DNA of 64,000 nucleotides from Bacillota bacterium. GTDB lineage: Bacteria; Bacillota; Clostridia; Acetivibrionales; DTU013. Position 1 is the first letter of the stretch; each line of letters opens with the position of its first letter. The stretch is taken from positions 11,363-75,362 of the forward strand of contig JAEYRV010000062.1 of the NCBI GenBank assembly GCA_023435305.1, given 5' to 3'. Below the pieces are notes generated by a model that had not been told where the DNA came from, ran no database searches, and saw only the letters and a list, made by a program, of their open reading frames with translations. This document shows, piece after piece, positions 51,106-60,242 of the stretch. A program made the translations under genes and the position numbers.

Positions 51106-54100
51106 ATGGTACATCCCGTACAACTGGGCCGGAATACCAGGATGAGCTATTCCAGAATTGAAGAAGTTCTGGATATGCCGAATCTTATCGAGGTGCAGAA
51201 GAATTCTTACAAGTGGTTTTTGGAAGAAGGTCTTCGCGAGGTATTCAGGGACGTCTCTCCCATACAGGATTACACCGGCAACCTGATCCTGGAGTTTCCC
51301 GATTACAAGCTGGAGGATGACAATCCGAAGTACAGCGTTGAGGAGTGCAAGGAGAGGGATACTACATATTCAGCCCCTTTGAAGGTCAAGGTCAGACTTA
51401 TCAATAAAGAAACAGGTGAAGTGAAGGAACAAGAAATATTCATGGGCGATTTCCCGCTGATGACCGATAACGGAACATTTGTCATCAACGGAGCTGAAAG
51501 AGTCATTGTCAGCCAGCTTGTCAGATCTCCCGGAATGTATTATTCAAAGAAGCTTGACAAAACAGGCAAGCAGCTTTTTTCCGCTACCGTTATCCCCAAC
51601 CGGGGAGCCTGGCTCGAGTATGAAACCGATTCAAACGATGTGATGTCAGTAAGGATCGACAGGACCAGAAAGCTGCCGATAACCGTTCTTCTGCGTGCGC
51701 TTGGATATGGCACGGATCTGCAGATCACTGAATTGCTCGGTGATGATGAGAGAATAATGGCTACCATACAGAAGGACAATGCAAAGACCCAGGACGAGGG
51801 CCTCATTGAAATATACAAGAGGCTGAGACCGGGTGAACCGCCGACGGTTGAGAGCGCCACAACGCTTTTGAACAGTCTTTTCTTCGACCCCAAGAGATAT
51901 GATCTTGCAAAGTTCGGAAGATTCAAATTTAATAAGAAGCTTTCAATTGCATCAAGGATCAGCGGTCAGAAATCCGCCGAAAAGGTGATTCATCCCGAAA
52001 CAGGAGAAATACTTGTGGCTGAGGATGCATTTATCGACAGGGAGACAGCTGAGGCTATACAGAATGCAGGAATCAATTCGGTATATGTCAACACGGAAGG
52101 CAAGAAGATCAGGATCATCGGCAACGGAACAGTTGACCTTAAATCCTTTGTGGATTTCGATATCACCGATACCGGCATTACTGAAAGGGTCAGGTTTGAG
52201 ACTCTTAAAAAGCTGATGGCTGAAAATCAGAATTCGGAGGATCTCCACAAGGCGGTACTTGAAAACATTGATTCTCTTGTACCTAAGTATATCACTATAG
52301 AGGATATCATATCCTCGATCAATTACCTGATACATCTCAATTACGAAATAGGCACCGATGATGACATAGATCACCTGGGCAACAGAAGGCTCCGCTGTGT
52401 CGGCGAGCTGCTGCAGAACCAGTTCAGGATCGGCCTTGCCAGGATGGAGAGGGTCGTCAGGGAAAGAATGACCATACAGGATATCGATATAGTTACGCCG
52501 CAGGCATTGATCAATATCAGGCCGGTAGCAGCAGCTATAAAGGAATTCTTTGGAAGCAGCCAGCTGTCCCAGTTCATGGATCAGACAAATCCGCTGGCAG
52601 AGCTTACCCATAAGAGAAGGCTCAGCGCATTGGGACCAGGAGGACTCAGCAGAGAGAGAGCAGGCTTCGAAGTCCGTGACGTTCACCATTCCCATTATGG
52701 ACGCATGTGCCCTATAGAAACTCCTGAAGGCCCGAATATAGGCTTGATAGGCTCACTGAGCACATACGCCAGGATCAATGAGTATGGCTTCATAGAAGCG
52801 CCATACAGAAAGATCGACAAGGAAACCGGTGTAGTTACTGAACAGATAGATTATCTGACGGCGGATGAAGAGGACAAATACATAGTTGCGCAGGCAAATG
52901 AGGAGCTTGACGAGAACGGAAGATTCAAGGACAGGAAGGTGCTTTCAAGATTCAGGGACGATATCCTGGAAGTAGAGAGCGGCCGTGTCGAGTATATGGA
53001 CGTATCTCCCAAGCAGCTGGTTTCAGTAGCGACAGCTATGATACCGTTCCTTGAGAACGACGACGCCAACCGTGCCCTGATGGGTTCAAACATGCAGCGT
53101 CAGGCTGTACCGCTGATCAAGCCTCAGTCGCCGATCGTAGGCACAGGTATTGAGTACAAGGCGGCAAAGGACTCAGGTACGGTCATACTTGCGCGCAACG
53201 CAGGAACGGTCGACAGAGTCTCGGCCAGCGATATCACCATACGCTCAAAGAGCGGCAGGAAGGATACATACAAGCTGCTCAAATATATCAGATCCAACCA
53301 GGGCACATGTATAAACCAGAGGCCGATAGTCAGAAAGGGCGACGTAGTGGAAAAGGGCGATGTCATTGCTGACGGACCGTCCACAGATGTAGGCGAGATC
53401 GCTCTTGGAAAGAATATCCTTATCGGGTTCATGACCTGGGAAGGTTATAACTACGAGGATGCTATCCTCATCAGCGAGAAACTTGTCAAGGAGGATGTAT
53501 TTACATCTATCCATATAGAGGAATACGAAGCAGAGTCCAGAGATACCAAGCTCGGACCTGAAGAAATCACCCGTGACATTCCAAATGTCAGCGAAGAATC
53601 ATTAAAGGATCTGGATGACAGAGGCATCATCAGAATAGGCGCCGAGGTCAGAGCAGGCGATATACTGGTCGGAAAGGTCACACCAAAGGGCGAGACCGAA
53701 CTGACAGCTGAAGAAAGGCTGTTGAGGGCAATATTCGGAGAAAAGGCCAGAGAAGTCAGGGATACCTCATTGAGAGTACCTCATGGCGAATCGGGTATTA
53801 TTGTTGACGTCAAGGTGTTTACCAGGGAAAACGGCGATGAGCTGCCGCCCGGAGTAAATCAGCTTGTAAGGTGCTATATAGCGCAGAAGAGAAAGATATC
53901 TGTCGGAGACAAGATGGCAGGAAGACATGGTAACAAGGGCGTTATCTCAAGGATACTCCCTGAAGAAGATATGCCATTCCTTCCTGACGGAACTCCTCTT
54001 GAAATCGTGCTCAATCCTCTGGGTGTTCCGTCACGTATGAATATCGGACAGGTGCTTGAAGTACATCTTGGTTATGCTGCAAAAGCACTGGGCTGGAAAA

Positions 54101-54846
54101 TTGCCACCCCTGTATTTGACGGCGCAACCGAGCAGGATATAGTAGACACTCTGAAACATGCAGGACTTGCTGAGGACGGAAAGACCGTCCTGTATGACGG
54201 CAGGACCGGTAAGCCTTTTGAAAACCGTGTTTCCGTCGGATACATGTATATGCTCAAGCTTGCTCATCTGGTCGATGACAAGATACACGCCCGTTCCACA
54301 GGCCCCTACTCTCTTGTTACACAGCAGCCTCTCGGCGGTAAGGCACAGTTTGGCGGACAGAGGTTCGGAGAAATGGAAGTTTGGGCTCTGGAAGCATACG
54401 GTGCTGCATATACGCTGCAGGAGATACTCACTGTTAAATCGGATGACGTAGTAGGAAGAGTTAAGACCTACGAGTCCATCGTCAAGGGTGAGAATGTACC
54501 TGAACCAGGTATTCCTGAATCCTTCAAGGTGCTGATCAAGGAATTGCAGAGTCTGGCTCTTGATGTCAAGGTATATTCCGAGGAGCGCGAGGAGATCGCG
54601 ATCAAGGAATCTGCCGAGGATGAACTGGAAGAGCTCAATGTCAATATTGAAGGACGCGAAGATGAAACTCCTATCACAGATTATGAGGATATCGGGGATG
54701 ACCTTATCGAGGATGAGATAGGCATTGATGATTTTGATATAGGCGACATCACAAATACTACCGACAACCTTGATGATACGCTTACGGACGATTTATTCTC
54801 CGAAGAGGATGAGTTTGCTGATAATCTGGATGATGAGGATTTTTAA
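51106..54846 (+). CDS. rpoB: DNA-directed RNA polymerase beta subunit
   Basis: A 1,246-aa core polymerase subunit. The rifampicin-binding region reads GSSQLSQFMDQTNPLAELTH and then KRRLSALGPGGLSRERAG, with the residues found in sensitive strains. Later blocks VGDKMAGRHGNKGV and LGGKAQFGGQRFGEMEVWAL are universally conserved. The C-terminus carries a ~70-residue tail rich in Asp and Glu (from about residue 1170), a feature of many Clostridia. The ATG at 51106 follows GAGGTGA. rpoC starts 17 nt after the stop. Confidence 0.98.
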   Translation: MVHPVQLGRNTRMSYSRIEEVLDMPNLIEVQKNSYKWFLEEGLREVFRDVSPIQDYTGNLILEFPDYKLEDDNPKYSVEECKERDTTYSAPLKVKVRLINKETGEVKEQEIFMGDFPLMTDNGTFVINGAERVIVSQLVRSPGMYYSKKLDKTGKQLFSATVIPNRGAWLEYETDSNDVMSVRIDRTRKLPITVLLRALGYGTDLQITELLGDDERIMATIQKDNAKTQDEGLIEIYKRLRPGEPPTVESATTLLNSLFFDPKRYDLAKFGRFKFNKKLSIASRISGQKSAEKVIHPETGEILVAEDAFIDRETAEAIQNAGINSVYVNTEGKKIRIIGNGTVDLKSFVDFDITDTGITERVRFETLKKLMAENQNSEDLHKAVLENIDSLVPKYITIEDIISSINYLIHLNYEIGTDDDIDHLGNRRLRCVGELLQNQFRIGLARMERVVRERMTIQDIDIVTPQALINIRPVAAAIKEFFGSSQLSQFMDQTNPLAELTHKRRLSALGPGGLSRERAGFEVRDVHHSHYGRMCPIETPEGPNIGLIGSLSTYARINEYGFIEAPYRKIDKETGVVTEQIDYLTADEEDKYIVAQANEELDENGRFKDRKVLSRFRDDILEVESGRVEYMDVSPKQLVSVATAMIPFLENDDANRALMGSNMQRQAVPLIKPQSPIVGTGIEYKAAKDSGTVILARNAGTVDRVSASDITIRSKSGRKDTYKLLKYIRSNQGTCINQRPIVRKGDVVEKGDVIADGPSTDVGEIALGKNILIGFMTWEGYNYEDAILISEKLVKEDVFTSIHIEEYEAESRDTKLGPEEITRDIPNVSEESLKDLDDRGIIRIGAEVRAGDILVGKVTPKGETELTAEERLLRAIFGEKAREVRDTSLRVPHGESGIIVDVKVFTRENGDELPPGVNQLVRCYIAQKRKISVGDKMAGRHGNKGVISRILPEEDMPFLPDGTPLEIVLNPLGVPSRMNIGQVLEVHLGYAAKALGWKIATPVFDGATEQDIVDTLKHAGLAEDGKTVLYDGRTGKPFENRVSVGYMYMLKLAHLVDDKIHARSTGPYSLVTQQPLGGKAQFGGQRFGEMEVWALEAYGAAYTLQEILTVKSDDVVGRVKTYESIVKGENVPEPGIPESFKVLIKELQSLALDVKVYSEEREEIAIKESAEDELEELNVNIEGREDETPITDYEDIGDDLIEDEIGIDDFDIGDITNTTDNLDDTLTDDLFSEEDEFADNLDDEDF

Positions 54847-54863
54847 GGAGGGAGATTTAGGCC

Positions 54864-57800
54864 ATGTTTGAGATGAACAATTTTGATGCTATAAAAATAG
54901 GTTTGGCTTCCCCTGAGAAAATCAGAGAGTGGTCCAGGGGAGAGGTGAAAAAGCCGGAGACGATCAACTACAGGACATTGAAGCCTGAGAGGGACGGCCT
55001 TTTCTGTGAAAGGATATTCGGACCTCAGAAGGACTGGGAATGTCACTGCGGAAAATACAAGAGGATCAGATACAAGGGAATCGTCTGCGACAGGTGCGGA
55101 GTCGAAGTCACACGTTCAAAGGTGAGAAGGGAACGCATGGGCCATATAGAACTGGCGGCTCCTGTGTCCCATATCTGGTATTTCAAGGGCATCCCCAGCA
55201 GGATGGGCCTTATACTTGATATGTCCCCGAGAGCGCTGGAGAAGATACTGTACTTTGCATCATATGTGGTTATAGATCCGGGACAGACACCACTGTCAAA
55301 GAAGCAGATAATGACTGAAAAGGAATACAGGGACAGCGTAGAGAAGTTCGGATATAAATTCAAGGCCTCCATGGGAGCAGAAGCTATCAAGGAACTGCTG
55401 ATGGAGATCGATCTTGAAGCACAATCAAAGGAACTAAGAAATGATCTTGAAGATGCTTCCGGGCAAAAGAGGATCAGGACGATAAAAAGACTGGAAGTGG
55501 TTGAAGCCTTCAGGCTCTCAGGCAACAGGCCCGAGTGGATGATAATGGATGTCGTTCCGGTCATACCGCCGGAGCTTCGCCCAATGGTCCAGCTGGACGG
55601 CGGCAGGTTCGCGACCTCGGATCTCAACGACCTTTACAGACGTGTCATAAACAGGAACAACCGCCTCAAGAGGCTGCTTGACCTGGGTGCGCCGGATATA
55701 ATCGTAAGAAATGAAAAGAGGATGCTGCAGGAAGCAGTGGATGCCCTCATTGACAACGGCAGAAGGGGCCGCCCTGTTACGGGACCCGGCAACAGGCCGC
55801 TGAAATCCCTCTCAGACATGCTGAAGGGAAAACAGGGACGTTTCCGTCAGAACCTCCTGGGCAAGCGTGTCGACTATTCGGGACGTTCAGTTATCGTCGT
55901 AGGTCCTGAACTGAAGATATTCCAGTGCGGACTTCCCAAGGAAATGGCACTGGAGCTGTTCAAGCCTTTTGTAATGAAAAAGCTCGTTAACGACGGGCTC
56001 GCACATAATATCAAGAGTGCAAAGAGAATGGTAGAGAGAGTAAGAGGAGAAGTATGGGACGTTCTCGAAGATGTTATCAAAGAGCATCCCGTATTGCTCA
56101 ACCGTGCTCCTACGCTACACAGACTCGGTATACAGGCATTTGAACCTGTATTGGTAGAAGGCAGGGCGCTGAAGCTGCATCCGTTAGTATGTACAGCATA
56201 CAATGCTGACTTCGACGGCGACCAGATGGCTGTGCACGTACCTCTGTCGGCAGAGGCACAGGCAGAGGCAAGATTCCTCATGCTGTCGGCTAACAATCTG
56301 CTGGCTCCAAAGGACGGCAAGCCAATCACCGTGCCTACTCAGGACATGGTCCTGGGCAGCTATTACCTGACCATCGAGCGCGATGGAGAGCCGGGTGAAG
56401 GCAAAGCCTTCGGAAACCTTGACGAAGCTGTCATGGCTTATGACGAGGGAGTCATCGGACTGCATGCGAAGATCAGGCTCAAGCTTACCAAGGTGATCGA
56501 CGGACAGACCAAATCAAAGATGGTTGAGACCACAGTGGGCAAAATGGTATTCAATGAAGCGATCCCACAGGATCTTGGCTTTGTTGACAGATCAAATCCC
56601 GACAACCTGTTCAATCTCGAGATCACTCAGCTCGTTACCAAGAAGGAGCTGGGAAAGATCATTGACAAGTGCATAAAGGTACACGGAACTACAGAGACTG
56701 CAATAGTTCTGGACAGGATCAAGGCTCTCGGCTTCAAATATTCCACAAGGGGCGCCATCACGGTCAGCGTATCCGACATGGTCATTCCTGATGTTAAAAA
56801 GAAGTTTATCGATGAAACCGAAGCAAAAATAGAGAATATAACAAAAATGTATAAGAGGGGCCTTATATCCGAAGAGGAAAGATATACCTCTGTAATCCAG
56901 GCATGGACTGACACAGGTGAGAACCTTACAAAGGCTTTGATGGAAACATTGGATCGTTTCAATCCAATATTCATGATGTCCCAGTCCGGAGCCCGCGGAA
57001 GCATCAGCCAGATCAAGCAGCTGTCGGGTATGAGAGGCCTTATGGCAGATACCCAGGGTAAGACGCTGGAGATCCCGATCAGGGCGAATTTCCGTGAAGG
57101 CTTGAATGTTCTTGAATACTTCATATCCTCCCACGGAGCAAGAAAAGGTCTGGCAGACACGGCTCTCAGAACTGCTGACTCAGGATATCTGACACGTCGT
57201 CTTGTTGATGTCAGCCAGGATGTCATCGTCAGGGAAATCGACTGCGGCACCAGAAAGGGTATCGAGGTATCTGAGATCAAGGACGGCAGCGAGGTAATAG
57301 AAGGTCTTGCTGAAAGGCTTGTCGGAAGATATACCGCTGATGAGATCATCAATCCGGAAACAGGAGAGGTCCTTATCGAGGCTGATAAGAGAATAACTGA
57401 TCAGGATGCCGACAGGGTAGTCAATGCGGGGCTTAAAAAGGCAAAGATCAGATCGATGCTGACCTGCCATTCCGAATACGGAGTATGTGCAAAGTGTTAT
57501 GGAGCCAATCTTGCCACGAATGAAGATGTAAATGTAGGTGAGGCTGTTGGTATAGTAGCGGCACAGTCCATAGGCGAGCCCGGTACACAGCTTACAATGA
57601 GAACCTTCCATACGGGCGGTGTTGCCGGTGACGATATAACACAGGGTCTCCCCCGTGTCGAGGAGCTTTTTGAAGCCAGAAAGCCGAAGGGACTTGCAGT
57701 TATATCAGAAATTCCAGGTACGGTAAAGATAAACGATACCAAGAAGAAGAGAGAAGTCATCGTAACAGCTGAGGATGGAGACGCGCGTTCGTACCAGATC

Positions 57801-58361
57801 ACATACGGCTCCAGGATCAAGGTATCGGACGGCGATGTCATTGAAGCCGGTGATGAGATCACCGAAGGTTCTGTCAATCCTCATGATATATTGAAGATCA
57901 AGGGCATCAAGGGTGTTCAGCAGTACCTGCTCCAGGAGGTACAGAGAGTTTACAGGCTGCAGGGCGTTGATATCAACGACAAGCATATCGAGGTAATAAT
58001 CAGACAGATGCTCAGGAAGGTCAAGGTGGATGACGCCGGCGATACCAACATGCTGCCGGGCGGTCTGGTCGACATGTTCGACTTTGAAGCCGAAAACGCA
58101 AGGGTCACAGCCGAAGAGCTCAGGCCTGCGACCGGAAAGCGCACTCTGCTTGGTATAACCAAGGCATCGCTTGCTACGGAATCCTTCCTGTCGGCAGCGT
58201 CTTTCCAGGAGACCACAAGAGTATTGACCGAAGCCGCAATAAAGGGCAAGGTCGATCCGCTGGTAGGACTCAAGGAAAACGTAATAATAGGAAAGCTCAT
58301 ACCAGCAGGTACCGGAATGAGCAGATACAAGGATATAAATATCAGTACTGTAACTGAGTAG
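54864..58361 (+). CDS. rpoC: DNA-directed RNA polymerase beta' subunit
   Basis: A 1,165-aa catalytic subunit. The Zn site CHCGKYKRIRYKGIVCDRC, the Mg-binding YNADFDGDQMAVHVPLS, the bridge helix region, and the second zinc site CHSEYGVCAKC with the trigger loop TMRTFHTGGVAGDDITQG are all present. Length is normal for Bacillota. AAGGAGG lies upstream of ATG 54864. A palindromic repeat (58383-58572) follows 21 nt after the stop. Confidence 0.98.
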   Translation: MFEMNNFDAIKIGLASPEKIREWSRGEVKKPETINYRTLKPERDGLFCERIFGPQKDWECHCGKYKRIRYKGIVCDRCGVEVTRSKVRRERMGHIELAAPVSHIWYFKGIPSRMGLILDMSPRALEKILYFASYVVIDPGQTPLSKKQIMTEKEYRDSVEKFGYKFKASMGAEAIKELLMEIDLEAQSKELRNDLEDASGQKRIRTIKRLEVVEAFRLSGNRPEWMIMDVVPVIPPELRPMVQLDGGRFATSDLNDLYRRVINRNNRLKRLLDLGAPDIIVRNEKRMLQEAVDALIDNGRRGRPVTGPGNRPLKSLSDMLKGKQGRFRQNLLGKRVDYSGRSVIVVGPELKIFQCGLPKEMALELFKPFVMKKLVNDGLAHNIKSAKRMVERVRGEVWDVLEDVIKEHPVLLNRAPTLHRLGIQAFEPVLVEGRALKLHPLVCTAYNADFDGDQMAVHVPLSAEAQAEARFLMLSANNLLAPKDGKPITVPTQDMVLGSYYLTIERDGEPGEGKAFGNLDEAVMAYDEGVIGLHAKIRLKLTKVIDGQTKSKMVETTVGKMVFNEAIPQDLGFVDRSNPDNLFNLEITQLVTKKELGKIIDKCIKVHGTTETAIVLDRIKALGFKYSTRGAITVSVSDMVIPDVKKKFIDETEAKIENITKMYKRGLISEEERYTSVIQAWTDTGENLTKALMETLDRFNPIFMMSQSGARGSISQIKQLSGMRGLMADTQGKTLEIPIRANFREGLNVLEYFISSHGARKGLADTALRTADSGYLTRRLVDVSQDVIVREIDCGTRKGIEVSEIKDGSEVIEGLAERLVGRYTADEIINPETGEVLIEADKRITDQDADRVVNAGLKKAKIRSMLTCHSEYGVCAKCYGANLATNEDVNVGEAVGIVAAQSIGEPGTQLTMRTFHTGGVAGDDITQGLPRVEELFEARKPKGLAVISEIPGTVKINDTKKKREVIVTAEDGDARSYQITYGSRIKVSDGDVIEAGDEITEGSVNPHDILKIKGIKGVQQYLLQEVQRVYRLQGVDINDKHIEVIIRQMLRKVKVDDAGDTNMLPGGLVDMFDFEAENARVTAEELRPATGKRTLLGITKASLATESFLSAASFQETTRVLTEAAIKGKVDPLVGLKENVIIGKLIPAGTGMSRYKDINISTVTE

Positions 58362-58382
58362 TAACCAAGTAGTAACTAAGAC

Positions 58383-58572
58383 AGACCGATGGTACCGTTT
58401 GTGGAGGCTGTGTTTCCCGCTTCGAAGCCCTTCTACAGAGTTGACAGTAGCGTTGAGGGAACTGCAATACCCGTGAGACATGACCGCTTACTTCAAACCT
58501 ATTTATTTGTAGAAGAGTATTGCTGCAGTAAGTGCTTGGAAACACAGCCGGAATAAATGGTACCATCGGTCT
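58383..58572 (-). repeat. Palindromic interspersed repeat, copy B (~190 bp)
   Basis: The ends are a perfect 14-bp inverted repeat: AGACCGATGGTACC (58383-58396) and GGTACCATCGGTCT (58559-58572). Read on the minus strand the interior matches copy A at 39411-39626 in GTGTTTCCAAGCAC, CTGCAG, GTCATGTCTCACGGGTATTG, TGTAGAAGGGCTTCGAAGC and GGAAACAC. It separates the rpoBC unit from the promoter at 58601. No coding frame. Confidence 0.9.
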
Positions 58573-58600
58573 TAACACGTTATGGCTTATGTTGTTTATC

Positions 58601-58629
58601 TTGACAACATCGCATGGCGGTGATAGAAT
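58601..58629 (+). promoter_or_regulatory. Sigma-A promoter of the rpsL-rpsG-fusA-tuf unit
   Basis: TTGACA (58601-58606) and TAGAAT (58624-58629) are separated by 17 bp, directly after repeat copy B and about 100 nt before the L7Ae-like gene. Confidence 0.75.
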
Positions 58630-58730
58630 ATTTCAGTGCGAATTCAGGGTGTATTATGCCCATTTGGTAAGATTTGCAGGTATTCAAGGCAAAATGCGTA
58701 AATTCAGCAGAGGGGAAGGGTGCTCAACAA

Positions 58731-58973
58731 GTGCTGGAGATTTTAAAGGGCAGCAATAAGGCAATAGGTATAAAGCAGACTCTTAAAGCGGTAGAGAATA
58801 AGACCGCCGTTAAGGTTTTCATTGCAAAGGATGCTGACGAGAAAATAACCGGTAATCTTAGGGAGCTGTGCCTGACCAATGCAATCGAGATAGTGTATGT
58901 AGATACGATGAAGCAGCTTGGCAAAGCTGTAGGCATCGAGGTAGGCGCATCTACAGTTTGCATATTAAGGTAA
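58731..58973 (+). CDS. L7Ae-family ribosomal-associated protein (YbxF-like)
   Basis: An 80-aa RNA-binding protein of the L7Ae/L30e fold, with EILKGSNKAIGIKQTLKAVE at the N-terminus and the conserved CLTNAIEIVYVDTMKQLGKA and GIEVGASTVCILR C-terminal part. In Bacillota this gene (ybxF/rplGB) lies between rpoC and rpsL and binds kink-turn RNA. The GTG at 58731 gives the family length; the longer frame from 58674 adds unrelated residues. rpsL begins 63 nt later. Confidence 0.9.
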   Translation: MLEILKGSNKAIGIKQTLKAVENKTAVKVFIAKDADEKITGNLRELCLTNAIEIVYVDTMKQLGKAVGIEVGASTVCILR

Positions 58974-59036
58974 GAGGTAAACTGCGATATATCAAAGATT
59001 GATATATATATCTAAAACTCGAGGGGAGGTGTAAAA

Positions 59037-59465
59037 TTGCCAACATTTAATCAGATGGTCAGAAAGGGAAGAGAAGCAGTTGAGTACAAATCTACTGCTC
59101 CGGCTCTGCAAAGAGGATTCAACTCGCTGAGAAAGAAGCCCGTTGAAACCAATTCTCCGCAAAAGAGGGGAGTTTGCACCGTCGTAAGGACGCAGACACC
59201 GAAGAAGCCTAACTCAGCTTTGAGAAAGGTTGCAAGGGTGCGTTTGACAAACGGAATCGAAGTCAGTGCTTACATCCCGGGAATAGGCCACAATCTTCAG
59301 GAGCACAGCGTTGTTCTTATCAGGGGCGGCAGGGTCAAGGATCTCCCTGGTGTCAGGTACCACATTATAAGAGGTACGCTTGATACAGCTGGTGTAGCCA
59401 AGAGGATGCAGGCTCGTTCCAAGTATGGAGCAAAGAGGCCGAAGGCAGGCGCAGCCAAGAAGTAA
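59037..59465 (+). CDS. rpsL: 30S ribosomal protein S12
   Basis: A 142-aa decoding-centre protein. TTG 59037 follows GGGGAGGTG and gives MPTFNQMVRKGREA. TPKKPNSALRKVARVRLTNG and GGRVKDLPGVRYHIIRG contain the lysines whose change gives streptomycin resistance; both are of the sensitive type. rpsG follows after about 190 nt. Confidence 0.97.
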   Translation: MPTFNQMVRKGREAVEYKSTAPALQRGFNSLRKKPVETNSPQKRGVCTVVRTQTPKKPNSALRKVARVRLTNGIEVSAYIPGIGHNLQEHSVVLIRGGRVKDLPGVRYHIIRGTLDTAGVAKRMQARSKYGAKRPKAGAAKK

Positions 59466-59653
59466 TGCGTCTGACAAGGCAGTAAAAGAGTGCAAGGTAT
59501 GTTGAATAGATAAAAACAAATTGATTATATATTGTTTGATTTATATATTACATGTACTGACGCACTGACGAGGACCTACGGGTTCCGAGTACCTCGTAAA
59601 CATTCGAAGGGGAGTTGGATGGCCCCTATCATTACTAAAAGGAGGGAAGTAAA

Positions 59654-60124
59654 GTGCCAAGAAAAGGACATACGCCTAAAAGGGATGTTCTGCCTGATCC
59701 GATATATAATGACAAGGTCTTGTCAAAACTGATCAACAACATTATGCTTGACGGCAAAAAAGGTGTTGCACAGAAAATTTGTTACGATGCATTTGACATT
59801 ATAAAGGAAAAGACAGGAAAGGATCCACTTGAAGTGTTTGAGCAGGCAATGAACAATATCATGCCTGTGCTGGAAGTCAAAGCCAGAAGAGTCGGCGGTG
59901 CAACCTACCAGGTTCCTATGGAAGTCAGGCCTGAAAGAAGGCAGGCTCTGGGACTGAGATGGTTGACAAACTATTCACGCGCCAGAGGCGAAAAGACAAT
60001 GAAGGAAAGACTGGCCGGTGAGATTCTTGACGCTGTCAATAATGCGGGCGGAGCTTATAAGAAAAAAGAAGACACCCACAAGATGGCAGAAGCAAACAGG
60101 GCTTTCGCTCACTATCGCTGGTAA
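59654..60124 (+). CDS. rpsG: 30S ribosomal protein S7
   Basis: A 156-aa assembly-initiating protein of the small subunit: MPRKGHTPKRDVLPDPIYND at the start, KVLSKLINNIMLDGKK, and the VEVRPERRQALGLRWL-type segment (here MEVRPERRQALGLRWLTNYS). The start is GTG 59654 with GGAGGG upstream. fusA follows after 118 nt. Confidence 0.97.
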   Translation: MPRKGHTPKRDVLPDPIYNDKVLSKLINNIMLDGKKGVAQKICYDAFDIIKEKTGKDPLEVFEQAMNNIMPVLEVKARRVGGATYQVPMEVRPERRQALGLRWLTNYSRARGEKTMKERLAGEILDAVNNAGGAYKKKEDTHKMAEANRAFAHYRW

Positions 60125-60242
60125 TTGCCGCCTTACATCACAGGCTGCAGTATAAAGCGCTGAAATTTGCGGAAGTTATTTAATACAGTAATTACAGACA
60201 TTCAAAAGAAATAGAACTTATCGAGGAAGAAAGGAGGCAATC

